This document shows, piece after piece, positions 1-8,149 of a DNA stretch of 64,000 nucleotides (position 1 is the first letter of the stretch; each line of letters opens with the position of its first letter). The position numbers and the translations under genes are program-made. The stretch is taken from NCBI RefSeq assembly GCF_014596945.1, contig NZ_JACVXB010000003.1, positions 62,001-126,000 of the forward strand, given 5' to 3'. The notes under the pieces were generated by a model. The model was not told where the DNA came from. It was given only the letters and a program-made list of their open reading frames with translations, and ran no database searches. The stretch is from Aestuariibaculum sediminum. Lineage in GTDB: Bacteria > Bacteroidota > Bacteroidia > Flavobacteriales > Flavobacteriaceae.

Positions 1-1523
1 AACGTGATCAGGAAATTTCGCGAACTAAATTATTACATCGATTAGTCCAAAGCCTTTATTCAAGAACTGAAGCAGAATTTAATCATGGGAATTTCAGAAT
101 AAAAGGCGACACGGTAGATGTTTTTCCGAGTTATGCCGATTATGCGTTTAGAATTCACTTTTTTGGAGATGAAATTGAAGATATAGAGGCATTCGACATT
201 CAAACGAATCAGGTTATTGAAAAATATGACCGCTTAAATATATACCCGGCGAACATGTTCGTCACCTCTCCCGATGTGCTACAAAATGCAATTAAAGACA
301 TCCAGGACGATTTAGTAAAACAACATGATTATTTTAAAGAAATTGGCAAACATCTTGAAGCCAAGCGTTTAAAAGAGCGTACTGAATTCGATTTGGAAAT
401 GATACGTGAATTGGGATATTGCTCAGGTATTGAAAATTACTCCCGCTATTTAGATGGGAGAAAACCAGGTACAAGACCTTTCTGTTTATTAGATTATTTC
501 CCAGACGATTACTTAATGGTTGTTGACGAAAGTCACGTTACCATTTCGCAGGTACATGCCATGTATGGTGGTGACCGAAGCAGAAAAGAAAATCTGGTAG
601 AATACGGTTTTCGATTACCGGCTGCCATGGATAACCGCCCATTAAAATTTGAAGAATTTGAGGCAATACAAAACCAGGTTATTTACGTAAGTGCCACACC
701 CGCGGATTATGAACTAAAAAAAACTGATGGAATTTATGTGGAACAAATTATTAGACCAACAGGCTTACTGGATCCCGTAATTGAAGTACGTCCAAGTTTG
801 AATCAAATTGATGATTTAATTGAAGAAATTCAGCAACGTGTAGAAAAGGATGAACGCACATTAGTAACAACGCTTACCAAACGGATGGCTGAAGAACTAA
901 CAAAGTATCTGGACCGTATTCAAATCCGATGCCGTTATATTCATAGCGATGTCGATACATTAGAACGTGTAGAAATCATGCAAGATCTGCGTAAAGGCTT
1001 ATTTGATGTACTTGTTGGTGTAAATTTATTACGTGAAGGTCTAGATTTACCTGAAGTATCTCTTGTGGCCATTTTAGACGCCGATAAAGAAGGTTTTTTA
1101 CGTTCGGCACGTTCGCTTACACAAACTGTTGGTAGAGCTGCAAGAAACTTAAACGGTAAAGCAATCATGTATGCCGATAAGATTACTAAAAGCATGCAGC
1201 AAACCATAGATGAAACGAACTATCGCAGAGAAAAACAAATTAATTATAATACCAAGTTTGGCATTACTCCTAAAGCACTAAATAAAAGCTTAGATAATGC
1301 CTTGGCTAAAAATTCGGTGAGTACTTATAGTTATGAATTGGAAGCCGCTAAAGCCGCCGAACCAGAAAGTGCATATTTAACCAAACCTGAATTAGAAAAA
1401 AAGATTAAAGAAAAGCGAAAACTCATGGAACAAGCAGCCAAAGCCTTAGACTTTATAGTGGCAGCTAAACTTAGAGATGAAATAAAAGGGTATCAGGACA
1501 AAATAGAAAAGCTAAAAGTGTAA
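1..1523 (+). CDS. uvrB: excinuclease ABC subunit UvrB, 3' part (5' end outside window)
   Basis: DNA-damage recognition helicase-like subunit of the UvrABC nucleotide excision repair complex, which loads UvrC on lesions in the cytoplasm. The frame is open from base 3 to the stop, so 506 of the roughly 660-670 residues are visible and the Walker A end is missing. Seen in order: the DESHVT helicase motif, the YGGDRSRK segment, VSATP, a second helicase lobe containing NLLREGLDLPEVSL and QTVGRAARN, and a C-terminal UVR motif that binds UvrC. An internal ATG at 255 is not the start, because the same frame continues upstream with UvrB-like sequence. No fault is seen in the visible part. Confidence is very high. 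Confidence 0.97.
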   Translation, partial: RDQEISRTKLLHRLVQSLYSRTEAEFNHGNFRIKGDTVDVFPSYADYAFRIHFFGDEIEDIEAFDIQTNQVIEKYDRLNIYPANMFVTSPDVLQNAIKDIQDDLVKQHDYFKEIGKHLEAKRLKERTEFDLEMIRELGYCSGIENYSRYLDGRKPGTRPFCLLDYFPDDYLMVVDESHVTISQVHAMYGGDRSRKENLVEYGFRLPAAMDNRPLKFEEFEAIQNQVIYVSATPADYELKKTDGIYVEQIIRPTGLLDPVIEVRPSLNQIDDLIEEIQQRVEKDERTLVTTLTKRMAEELTKYLDRIQIRCRYIHSDVDTLERVEIMQDLRKGLFDVLVGVNLLREGLDLPEVSLVAILDADKEGFLRSARSLTQTVGRAARNLNGKAIMYADKITKSMQQTIDETNYRREKQINYNTKFGITPKALNKSLDNALAKNSVSTYSYELEAAKAAEPESAYLTKPELEKKIKEKRKLMEQAAKALDFIVAAKLRDEIKGYQDKIEKLKV

Positions 1524-1540
1524 CACTTTTAGCTTTTTTA
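1510..1540 (+). terminator. uvrB intrinsic terminator
   Basis: Perfect 11-bp stem (1510-1520 with 1524-1534) followed by a T run. The three-base loop is the uvrB stop codon itself, so the terminator overlaps the last codons of the gene. Confidence 0.85.
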
Positions 1541-1564
1541 TATGAGTTCCCTTAATAACGGGGT

Positions 1565-1969
1565 TTAGTTATACTGCGTTTTAAAAATATCTATTAATAC
1601 ATCAGGTGGAACAATTTTGTTTGGAAAACTTTCCATTAAGTATAACACCTTCGAAATAGATTCATGACTTAAACCCATTCGTAATCCAAAGTTATAGAGT
1701 TTTACAATTTTTTTAGAATCACTATGCTCATTATCTATATTCATTAATAAAACCAAACGATGAAACTGAACAATACGTTCACTGTGTGATTTTAAGTGAA
1801 TATAATTAATGGGATGTTCAATGAGATAGTCGAAATCCTCACGAGAGATTTCAAGCTGCTTGGCAACACCTAGTAAAAAATTATATTCTATAGCTTTAAT
1901 ATCATTATCATGCTTTGCAAAAGCAATCATTTCAGACAAGAGGCTTAGTTTTTCGACTCTATTAATCAT
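1565..1969 (-). CDS. TerB-like small helical protein
   Basis: A 134-residue cytoplasmic protein with no signal peptide or membrane segment. Its predicted all-helical pattern (an N-terminal helix ending in KHDNDIKAIEYNFLLGVAKQLEIS, then a second helical half) resembles the TerB/DUF533 fold, which has a D/E-rich bend between helices. Proteins of this kind often lie beside uvrB in flavobacteria and are sometimes given the uvrB name by neighbourhood alone; nothing in the sequence suggests nuclease activity. It converges with uvrB, with the uvrB terminator between them. An ATG at 1969 starts the frame, and a TATCTTTA (one mismatch from the -7 consensus) lies upstream on the minus strand. The function is unknown. 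Confidence 0.75.
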   Translation of the reverse strand: MINRVEKLSLLSEMIAFAKHDNDIKAIEYNFLLGVAKQLEISREDFDYLIEHPINYIHLKSHSERIVQFHRLVLLMNIDNEHSDSKKIVKLYNFGLRMGLSHESISKVLYLMESFPNKIVPPDVLIDIFKTQYN

Positions 1970-2340
1970 ACTTTCAAGGGATTAATTAATTACACTATAA
2001 AGATACGAACAACCTTAAATTAATAATCGTAGATATATTGTATGTCGTCGAAAACAGCTATGTATTTGGTCGCTTTTTTTTATTATTTGGTCTTCTATGA
2101 AGTTTAAAATCTATAAATTTTTAGATTTTACACACTTATAGACACGCTGAAAATTCAGAAAAACACAATTATAAACATTTGATATTTAGATATTTACGAT
2201 ACATATAACTTTATTAAATTTTAAATTTTATTAATTTTATTTCTGTTACCTTTATAAAAATTACCAAAACGCTAGAAAACTTCTTCCTGTACTATATAAT
2301 TAACAAAAAGTAATATTACTTTTGAGCACAAAATACAGAT
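1970..2340. other. 371-bp intergenic region with divergent promoters
   Basis: No gene is seen. The region separates two divergent genes and is very AT-rich. It holds a nine-base direct repeat TATTTGGTC (2063-2071 and 2084-2092, 21 bases start to start, about two helical turns) and an 8-bp hairpin (2106-2113 with 2122-2129). Either could be a regulator site or chance in AT-rich DNA. Confidence 0.4.
2317..2324 (+). promoter_or_regulatory. -7 promoter element TACTTTTG for the DUF1456 gene
   Basis: Exact match to TAnnTTTG, placed 16 bases before the ATG at 2341, which gives a very short leader. No clear -33 TTG is seen. Confidence 0.6.
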
Positions 2341-2589
2341 ATGACAAATAACGATATTTTCAAAAAACTTAGGGTCGCACTTAAACTCAGAGACGACGAT
2401 ATTATTAAAATTTTAGAATTGGTTGACTTTAGAATTTCGAAAAGCGAATTAGGTGCTTTTTTCAGGAAAGAAGACCATCCAAAATATATGGAGTGTGGTG
2501 ATCAAATATTAAGAAATTTTTTAAATGGTCTGGTTATACACATGAGAGGTCCAATGCCTCCAAAAAATGAAAAAAAGAAAAGCTCTTAA
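2341..2589 (+). CDS. DUF1456 family protein (YehS-like, single repeat)
   Basis: An 82-residue protein consisting of one DUF1456 unit: NNDIFKKLRVALKLRDDDI, then a helical segment ISKSELGAFFRKEDHPKYMECGDQILRNFLNGL. E. coli YehS carries two such repeats in about 156 residues; here there is only one, followed by a short Lys/Pro-rich tail. The family has no established biochemical function. The gene stands alone with its own -7 element and its own terminator overlapping the stop. The start at 2341 fits the family N-terminus. Confidence 0.85.
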   Translation: MTNNDIFKKLRVALKLRDDDIIKILELVDFRISKSELGAFFRKEDHPKYMECGDQILRNFLNGLVIHMRGPMPPKNEKKKSS

Positions 2590-2612
2590 AATTAAGAGCT
2601 TTTCTTTTTTTT
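2577..2612 (+). terminator. terminator of the DUF1456 gene
   Basis: 13-bp stem (2577-2589 with 2592-2604) followed by eight Ts at 2605-2612. The stop codon TAA is within the ascending arm. Confidence 0.85.
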
Positions 2613-2631
2613 ACACTTCGACAATATAATG

Positions 2632-2970
2632 TTAAGCAACTAACTTAATTGGAATTAAATATTTTTTACCTGGGTACAATCCCTGTGTATTTAGTTTATA
2701 ATAATTAAGTTTATGCTTTAAAAAATACTCTAATTGCTCAGAATCTGATTCAACAGAAAGTATGACAATTTCATTTTTATTATTTAAAGTGAAATACACT
2801 TTTGCAGAGACCTCTTCATTGAATTCTATACTAGCATTCTTTAAAATCTTTTGAATCTCTTCTGAAATAGATTCATCTAAAGGTCGATTATCCTCATTTC
2901 TATTTGTTGCATACATTACGTTTGAAACAGCAAGAACTACTGTAATTAAAAATACTTTAATGGTTTTCAT
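2632..2970 (-). CDS. small secreted protein, function unknown
   Basis: A 112-residue protein with a clear N-terminal signal peptide (Lys at 2-5, a hydrophobic core, cleavage expected after about residue 21). The mature part is a small alpha/beta domain: a helix around ISEEIQKILKNASIEF, a strand VSAKVYFTLNNKNEIVILSV, a helix, and a final strand YLIPIKLV. This resembles the short secreted TonB-C-like paralogues common in flavobacteria; that is a resemblance in pattern, not an established homology. It lies downstream of sucC on the same strand but is separated from it by a terminator, so it is probably its own transcript. No role can be assigned. Confidence 0.75.
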   Translation of the reverse strand: MKTIKVFLITVVLAVSNVMYATNRNEDNRPLDESISEEIQKILKNASIEFNEEVSAKVYFTLNNKNEIVILSVESDSEQLEYFLKHKLNYYKLNTQGLYPGKKYLIPIKLVA

Positions 2971-3024
2971 AGTTTTAATTTATTACGTTTTTTGATATTG
3001 ATTTACACATCAAAATTATGTAAT

Positions 3025-3051
3025 AAAAAAGAGTAGTGATTTACACTACTC
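3025..3051 (-). terminator. sucC terminator
   Basis: 8-bp GC-containing stem GAGTAGTG/CACTACTC with a five-base loop. On the minus strand it is followed by six Ts. It lies about 50 bases after the sucC stop. Confidence 0.8.
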
Positions 3052-3099
3052 TTATTAAAACTATATGGTAATATTACCAAATATGTTATTATGTTAAGC

Positions 3100-4290
3100 T
3101 TATGATAATACCTCTTGAACTTTATCTGCAGCTTCCTGAAATTCAGTTGCACTTAAGACATCTAATCCAGAGTTATCAATTAATTCTTTAGCAATATCTG
3201 CATTGGTACCTTGTAAACGTACAATAATTGGTACATTAATGTTACCCATGTTTTTGTAAGCATCAATTACACCTTGGGCAACACGGTCACAACGAACAAT
3301 CCCACCAAATATATTAATTAAGATAGCCTTAACTGCTGGGTCTTTTAAAATAATTTTAAAAGCAGCCTCTACTCGAGCAGCGTCAGCAGTTCCTCCTACG
3401 TCTAAAAAGTTTGCAGGCTCTCCACCAGCTTGTTTAATTAAATCCATGGTTGCCATAGCTAAACCAGCTCCGTTAACCATACATCCAACGTTTCCGTCAA
3501 GGTCTACATAGTTTAAGCCTTTTTCACCAGCTTCAACTTCAATAGCACTCTCTTCACGAATATCACGTAAATCTATGTAATCTTTATGTCTGTATAAGGC
3601 GTTATCGTCGATAGTTACTTTAGCGTCTACTGCTAAAATTTTATCATCACTGGTTTTTAAAACCGGATTAATTTCAAATAAAGAAGAGTCAGACTTTACG
3701 TATGCTGTATAAAGGTTAGAAACAAACTTGGTCATTTCTTTAAATGCTGTACCTGATAATCCTAAGTTGAAAGCTATACGGCGCGCTTGGAATGGCGTTA
3801 ATCCAACTGAGGGATCTATTTCTTCTGTAAAAATTAAGTGTGGCGTTTCTTCTGCAACTGTTTCAATATCCATACCGCCTTCGGTCGAATACATGACCAT
3901 ATTGCGTCCTGTGCTTCTGTTTAATAATACAGATACGTAAAACTCACTTGTTTCACTATCACCAGGATAATAAACATCTTCTGCAACTAATACTTGATGT
4001 ACTTTTTTACCTTCGGCTGATGTTTGTGGTGTTACCAAGTTCATTCCGATTATTTGTCCGGCAATTTCTTCAACTTGCTCTAAGTTTTTAGCAAGCTTTA
4101 CACCGCCACCTTTACCACGACCACCCGCATGTACTTGTGCTTTTATAACATGCCAACCGGTTCCTGTTTCTTCAGTTAATTGTTTTGCTGCTGCAACAGC
4201 TTCCTTTGCATTTTGCGCTACAATACCACGTTGGATACGTACACCAAAACTGCTTAATATTTCTTTACCTTGATATTCGTGTAAATTCAT
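3100..4290 (-). CDS. sucC: succinyl-CoA synthetase, beta subunit
   Basis: TCA-cycle enzyme subunit that binds nucleotide and joins with SucD (alpha) to convert succinyl-CoA to succinate with substrate-level phosphorylation. The 396-residue length is normal. Visible signatures: the N-terminal MNLHEYQGKEIL ATP-grasp start, KAQVHAGGRGKGGGVKLA nucleotide-binding loop, EINPV, the SLFEINP segment, and NIFGGIVRCDRVA near the C-terminus, typical of the beta subunit. sucD is not adjacent, as is usual in Bacteroidetes. The ATG at 4290 is preceded by a TACATTTG -7 element and the gene ends at its own terminator, so it is probably monocistronic. Confidence 0.97.
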   Translation of the reverse strand: MNLHEYQGKEILSSFGVRIQRGIVAQNAKEAVAAAKQLTEETGTGWHVIKAQVHAGGRGKGGGVKLAKNLEQVEEIAGQIIGMNLVTPQTSAEGKKVHQVLVAEDVYYPGDSETSEFYVSVLLNRSTGRNMVMYSTEGGMDIETVAEETPHLIFTEEIDPSVGLTPFQARRIAFNLGLSGTAFKEMTKFVSNLYTAYVKSDSSLFEINPVLKTSDDKILAVDAKVTIDDNALYRHKDYIDLRDIREESAIEVEAGEKGLNYVDLDGNVGCMVNGAGLAMATMDLIKQAGGEPANFLDVGGTADAARVEAAFKIILKDPAVKAILINIFGGIVRCDRVAQGVIDAYKNMGNINVPIIVRLQGTNADIAKELIDNSGLDVLSATEFQEAADKVQEVLS

Positions 4291-4315
4291 AATTCGCTAA
4301 ATAGTTTAAGAGCCA

Positions 4316-4323
4316 CAAATGTA
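4316..4323 (-). promoter_or_regulatory. -7 promoter element TACATTTG for sucC
   Basis: Exact TAnnTTTG on the minus strand, 25 bases upstream of the sucC ATG. Confidence 0.6.
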
Positions 4324-4463
4324 AATAATCATGATAACTTACCCTAATATTTCATTGTGAAAACTTTACAAATAATAAACTTCTAATCTACTGTTAAATA
4401 ATTAACATAATGTTTAACTTGTATAATTTTTTAGTTATTTATTTTTTATTGTATTTAAAGAAA

Positions 4464-4471
4464 TATCTTTG
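4464..4471 (+). promoter_or_regulatory. -7 promoter element TATCTTTG for lysA
   Basis: Exact TAnnTTTG followed by GC, as is common in flavobacterial promoters. Transcription would start near 4477, which leaves only about ten bases before the ATG at 4489 and makes an upstream TTG start at 4480 implausible. Confidence 0.65.
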
Positions 4472-4488
4472 CCAAAAATTTGAAAATT

Positions 4489-5724
4489 ATGTTGGAGAAT
4501 CAATTGCTTAAAATTGCAGAAGATTTTGGAAGTCCGGTTTACGTTTACGATGCCGAAAAAATAGAAGCTCAATATAACAGACTTACTAATGCCTTTAGTG
4601 GTGTAAAAAAGTTAAAACTTAATTATGCTGTAAAAGCATTATCAAATATATCAATACTAAAATTATTCAATAAACTAGGTTCTGGTATCGATACGGTGTC
4701 TTTACAAGAAATTGAATTAGGATTAAAAGCTGGATTCAAACCACAACAAATTATTTTTACGCCTAACGGTGTTTCTTTAGCTGAAATTGAGGAGGCTGCT
4801 AAACTTGGTGTTGAAATTAATATAGACAACCTTTCTATTTTAGAGCAATTTGGAACCAAACACCCAAATATCCCCGTTTGTATTCGTATTAATCCGCATA
4901 TTATGGCTGGAGGAAATGCCAATATTTCTGTAGGACACATCGATTCTAAATTCGGAATTTCTATTCATCAGATTCCTCATATTTTACGCATTGTTGAAAA
5001 TACCAAAATGACTATTAACGGTATTCATATGCATACCGGTAGTGATATTTTGGATATTGAAGTGTTCTTATACGCGAGTGAAATATTATTCGATACTGCA
5101 AAGCAATTTAAAAACCTAGAATTTATAGATTTTGGTTCAGGATTTAAAGTGCCTTATAAAGAAGGAGATATTGAAACCAACATTGAAGAGTTAGGCAAAA
5201 AATTAACTGCTAAGTTTAACGCATTCTGTAAAGAATACGGTAAAGACCTAACTTTAGCTTTCGAGCCGGGTAAATTTTTAGTAAGTGAATCTGGATATTT
5301 CCTAACCAAAGTTAATGCTGTAAAGCAAACAACATCAACGGTATTCGCACAGGTAGACTCAGGGTTTAATCACTTAATCCGTCCAATGTTTTACGGTTCG
5401 CATCACGATATTATCAACATTTCCAATCCTAACGGTAATGAGCGTTTTTACACGGTTGTAGGTTATATTTGTGAAACAGATACTTTTGGAAGTAACCGTC
5501 GTATAAAAGAAATTTCGGAGGGCGATGTTCTGTGTTTTAAAAATGCAGGAGCATACTGTTTTTCTATGGCGAGTAATTACAATTCCAGATTCAGACCAGC
5601 CGAAGTACTTTGGTACAACAATGAAGCACATTTAATTAGAAAAAGAGAAACCTTTGATGACATTATTAAAAATCAAATCGAGGTAGATTTCTCTTCTAAA
5701 AAAGAAAAACAACTGGTAAAATAA
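4489..5724 (+). CDS. lysA: diaminopimelate decarboxylase
   Basis: PLP enzyme that converts meso-diaminopimelate to lysine, the last step of lysine synthesis. 411 residues with the ATG at 4489; the same frame can be opened at a TTG at 4480, but that would sit almost on the predicted transcription start. The PLP lysine is in LNYAVKALSN (about residue 49); the glycine-rich phosphate site is IDFGSGFKVPY; EPGKFLVSESG and the CETDTFGS segment with the active-site cysteine follow. It is a type III-fold decarboxylase of normal size with no defects, monocistronic between its own promoter and terminator. Confidence 0.95.
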   Translation: MLENQLLKIAEDFGSPVYVYDAEKIEAQYNRLTNAFSGVKKLKLNYAVKALSNISILKLFNKLGSGIDTVSLQEIELGLKAGFKPQQIIFTPNGVSLAEIEEAAKLGVEINIDNLSILEQFGTKHPNIPVCIRINPHIMAGGNANISVGHIDSKFGISIHQIPHILRIVENTKMTINGIHMHTGSDILDIEVFLYASEILFDTAKQFKNLEFIDFGSGFKVPYKEGDIETNIEELGKKLTAKFNAFCKEYGKDLTLAFEPGKFLVSESGYFLTKVNAVKQTTSTVFAQVDSGFNHLIRPMFYGSHHDIINISNPNGNERFYTVVGYICETDTFGSNRRIKEISEGDVLCFKNAGAYCFSMASNYNSRFRPAEVLWYNNEAHLIRKRETFDDIIKNQIEVDFSSKKEKQLVK

Positions 5725-5753
5725 ACAGCTGTTATAAAAATTATATCTATGTA

Positions 5754-5785
5754 AAAAAAGCTCAACCATTGGTTGGGCTTTTTAA
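5754..5785 (+). terminator. lysA terminator
   Basis: Hairpin with arms AGCTCAACC and GGTTGGGCT (one wobble pair) flanked by A and T runs, about 30 bases after the lysA stop. Confidence 0.8.
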
Positions 5786-6000
5786 TTTTCTTGTGCGTCA
5801 AGAAAAAAGCAAGTAAAAATCATTAAAATTTCATATCTTTAACAAGACAATCCTTTCAAAAGGACAACATATTACCCCCTTGTTTACAAATACTTATCCA
5901 TTTTAGTTTCCCAAATTGATTTTTTAGAAACCAATAGCATTAAATATTTTTTTAATGCCCGGCTATATAACAATTATTAATTCTAACCAAAATCAAAATT

Positions 6001-6735
6001 ATGAGAAATTTATTGTATCTGTTACTCTTACTTCCTCTAGTAATGGTATCTCAGGAAAACGACAGCTTTTTATTAAACATGTCTGAAATTACAGTTAAAC
6101 AAGGGCACGATTCACAATTTAAAAACGGTGTTACTGCCTGGAAAAAATGTTATAAAGATAACGAAGGTGATTTTAAATGGAGCATGTGGAAACGCATGCA
6201 AGGTAAAGGCAATGTATACACCATGACCAGTAGAATGGAAAATTGGGCCGAAATGGATGACGATAGCGCCGACGAGGCAGGTAAAAACTGTAGAATAAAA
6301 GTTATCGATTTAATTCTACCTCATGTAGAAAGCGTAAATTATAACCTTGCCAAACGAATGCCAAAAATTAGTAAATCAAATTCCAATATGTCCCCAGACA
6401 CAAAAATAGTTTGGGTTTACAATGTGCAAATTAGTAACTATGATGGTTTTATGGAAGTTGTAAATGAGATTGAAAGTACAGTAAAAAAGGTTGAAGGCGA
6501 TGTTAGAGGTAGCTGGTACAATGTTATGGGTGGTGGCCCAGAAGTTTCTGATTACTTCGTTGTTGTCCCTTTCAAAAAATTTGCCGATTTAGATGTTGAA
6601 CGCGATGGCGTATGGAAAATTTATGAAAACGAGAAAGGCAAATCTAAAACCGAAGACCTAAAAGCTAAATTTAGAAGCAGCGTTTCTGAAGACTGGGCGT
6701 ATATCTATAGCTATTTAGAAGATTTGTCGTACTAA
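6001..6735 (+). CDS. secreted protein with two tandem similar halves, function unknown
   Basis: A 244-residue protein with a signal peptide (residues 1 to about 17, rich in Leu). The mature protein appears to be a duplication: residues about 25-110 and 130-240 each begin with a strand (LNMSEITVKQGHDSQFKNG; VYNVQISNYDGFMEVVNE), then a helix, then a Trp-containing strand (WSMWKRM; SWYNVMGGG), then a strand leading to FADLD or WAEMD. This pattern suggests two ferredoxin-like halves as in the dimeric alpha/beta barrel (ABM/NIPSNAP-type) superfamily; that is inference. The leader between lysA and this gene is over 200 bases and holds a TATCTTTA, one mismatch from the -7 consensus. No partner gene is evident. 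Confidence 0.75.
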   Translation: MRNLLYLLLLLPLVMVSQENDSFLLNMSEITVKQGHDSQFKNGVTAWKKCYKDNEGDFKWSMWKRMQGKGNVYTMTSRMENWAEMDDDSADEAGKNCRIKVIDLILPHVESVNYNLAKRMPKISKSNSNMSPDTKIVWVYNVQISNYDGFMEVVNEIESTVKKVEGDVRGSWYNVMGGGPEVSDYFVVVPFKKFADLDVERDGVWKIYENEKGKSKTEDLKAKFRSSVSEDWAYIYSYLEDLSY

Positions 6736-6960
6736 GACAAATTCGAAATATTCCTTAACATAAGTACTTATAATGCTTGCTTTAGAAGTATAATTGTCAC
6801 AAAACACGACTTGTAACAAGTTTAAAATGGCAATTATTAAATACTTTTAAGACAAGCATTTATATATTAACCGCTGTAAACTGACAACTACTAACTTTAA
6901 TTGCTTATTATTCAGATTTTTACAAATATTTACTTAAATTAACTACTTCATAAATACTAT

Positions 6961-8136
6961 ATGAGTAAATCAACCAGAATTGAATCTATAGACATATTAA
7001 GAGGTCTCGTAATGATTCTCATGGCCCTAGATCATGTTAGAGATTATTTCCATCAAGGTGCATTTTTTAGTAGCCCCACCGATTTAGAAACAACAACACC
7101 TATTTTATTTTTCACAAGATTTATTACACATTTTTGCGCTCCTGTATTTATTTTTTTAGCAGGTACTTCAGCTTTTTTATATGGTAGCAAAAAAACAAAA
7201 CCAGAGCTATCAAAATTCCTATTTACACGAGGTATTTGGCTGATCTTTCTGGAGATTATTTTAAACAATCTACTCTGGAAATTTGACCTTAATTACACCT
7301 CAATTGTTTTACAGGTAATTTGGGCTATTGGTCTAACCATGACATTACTATCCTTTTTAATCTATCTTAATTATAAAATTTTACTGGCATTTGGTATTGT
7401 AATTATAACATGTCATAATTTATTTGATAACGTCGTAATGGAAGGCAACCGTTTTTCATCTGTTTTATGGTATATTTTACATCAGAGATATGATATTGAT
7501 TTGGCAGGTACAACCGTTGTTTTTGCTTATCCAATATTGCCCTGGTTGGGTGTTATGATTTTAGGCTATTGCTTAGGAAAACTTTATTTACCAAGTGTAA
7601 GTAAAAAAACCAGAAAATCATTGCTGTTTAAGATTGGTATTACTTCGGTGATACTGTTTTTTGTGATTAGAGGAATCAATGTGTATGGTGATTTAGTTCC
7701 TTGGGCTAGCCAAAGCACAACAATAAAAACAATATTATCCTTTTTTAACGTGACTAAATACCCGCCTTCCTTATCTTACGTACTCATCACGCTAGGACCT
7801 TCACTACTTTTTTTATATGGTATAGAATCGGTAAAAAATAAAATCACGAACTTCATGATTGTATTTGGACGTGTTCCTCTTTTTTATTACTTCCTACACA
7901 TTTTTGTTATACACGTTTTAGCAATTGTTGGTATTCTAATTTTTGGCGGTGACTGGAAAATTATGATAATTACTGAAGCTGGCTTTAATAATGCAGCCTT
8001 AAAAGATTACGGATATTCACTATTTAGCGTTTATCTTATTTGGATTGGAATAGTTACGCTACTCTATTCTCCTTGTAAAAAATACATGATTTATAAAACA
8101 AATAATAAACATAAATGGTGGTTGAGCTATTTATAA
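6961..8136 (+). CDS. DUF1624 / heparan-alpha-glucosaminide N-acetyltransferase-like membrane protein
   Basis: Integral membrane protein of 391 residues with about ten hydrophobic segments. The N-terminus RIESIDILRGLVMILMALDHVRD is the diagnostic DUF1624/HGSNAT-catalytic motif, in which the family carries acyl groups across the membrane; the substrate of this bacterial member is unknown. The Asp-His in ALDHVRD is conserved in the family. The next gene, a secreted amidohydrolase, starts 13 bases after the stop, so the two are probably co-transcribed. The ATG at 6961 is the first in frame and matches family N-termini. Confidence 0.85.
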   Translation: MSKSTRIESIDILRGLVMILMALDHVRDYFHQGAFFSSPTDLETTTPILFFTRFITHFCAPVFIFLAGTSAFLYGSKKTKPELSKFLFTRGIWLIFLEIILNNLLWKFDLNYTSIVLQVIWAIGLTMTLLSFLIYLNYKILLAFGIVIITCHNLFDNVVMEGNRFSSVLWYILHQRYDIDLAGTTVVFAYPILPWLGVMILGYCLGKLYLPSVSKKTRKSLLFKIGITSVILFFVIRGINVYGDLVPWASQSTTIKTILSFFNVTKYPPSLSYVLITLGPSLLFLYGIESVKNKITNFMIVFGRVPLFYYFLHIFVIHVLAIVGILIFGGDWKIMIITEAGFNNAALKDYGYSLFSVYLIWIGIVTLLYSPCKKYMIYKTNNKHKWWLSYL

Positions 8137-8149
8137 AAACATTGTTAAA

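Noticed and set aside
5784-6000. A 217-bp leader before the tandem-domain protein as a possible riboswitch
   Set aside because: It contains a weak TCCTTTC...AAAGGA hairpin and a TATCTTTA, but no terminator and no conserved core that I recognise.
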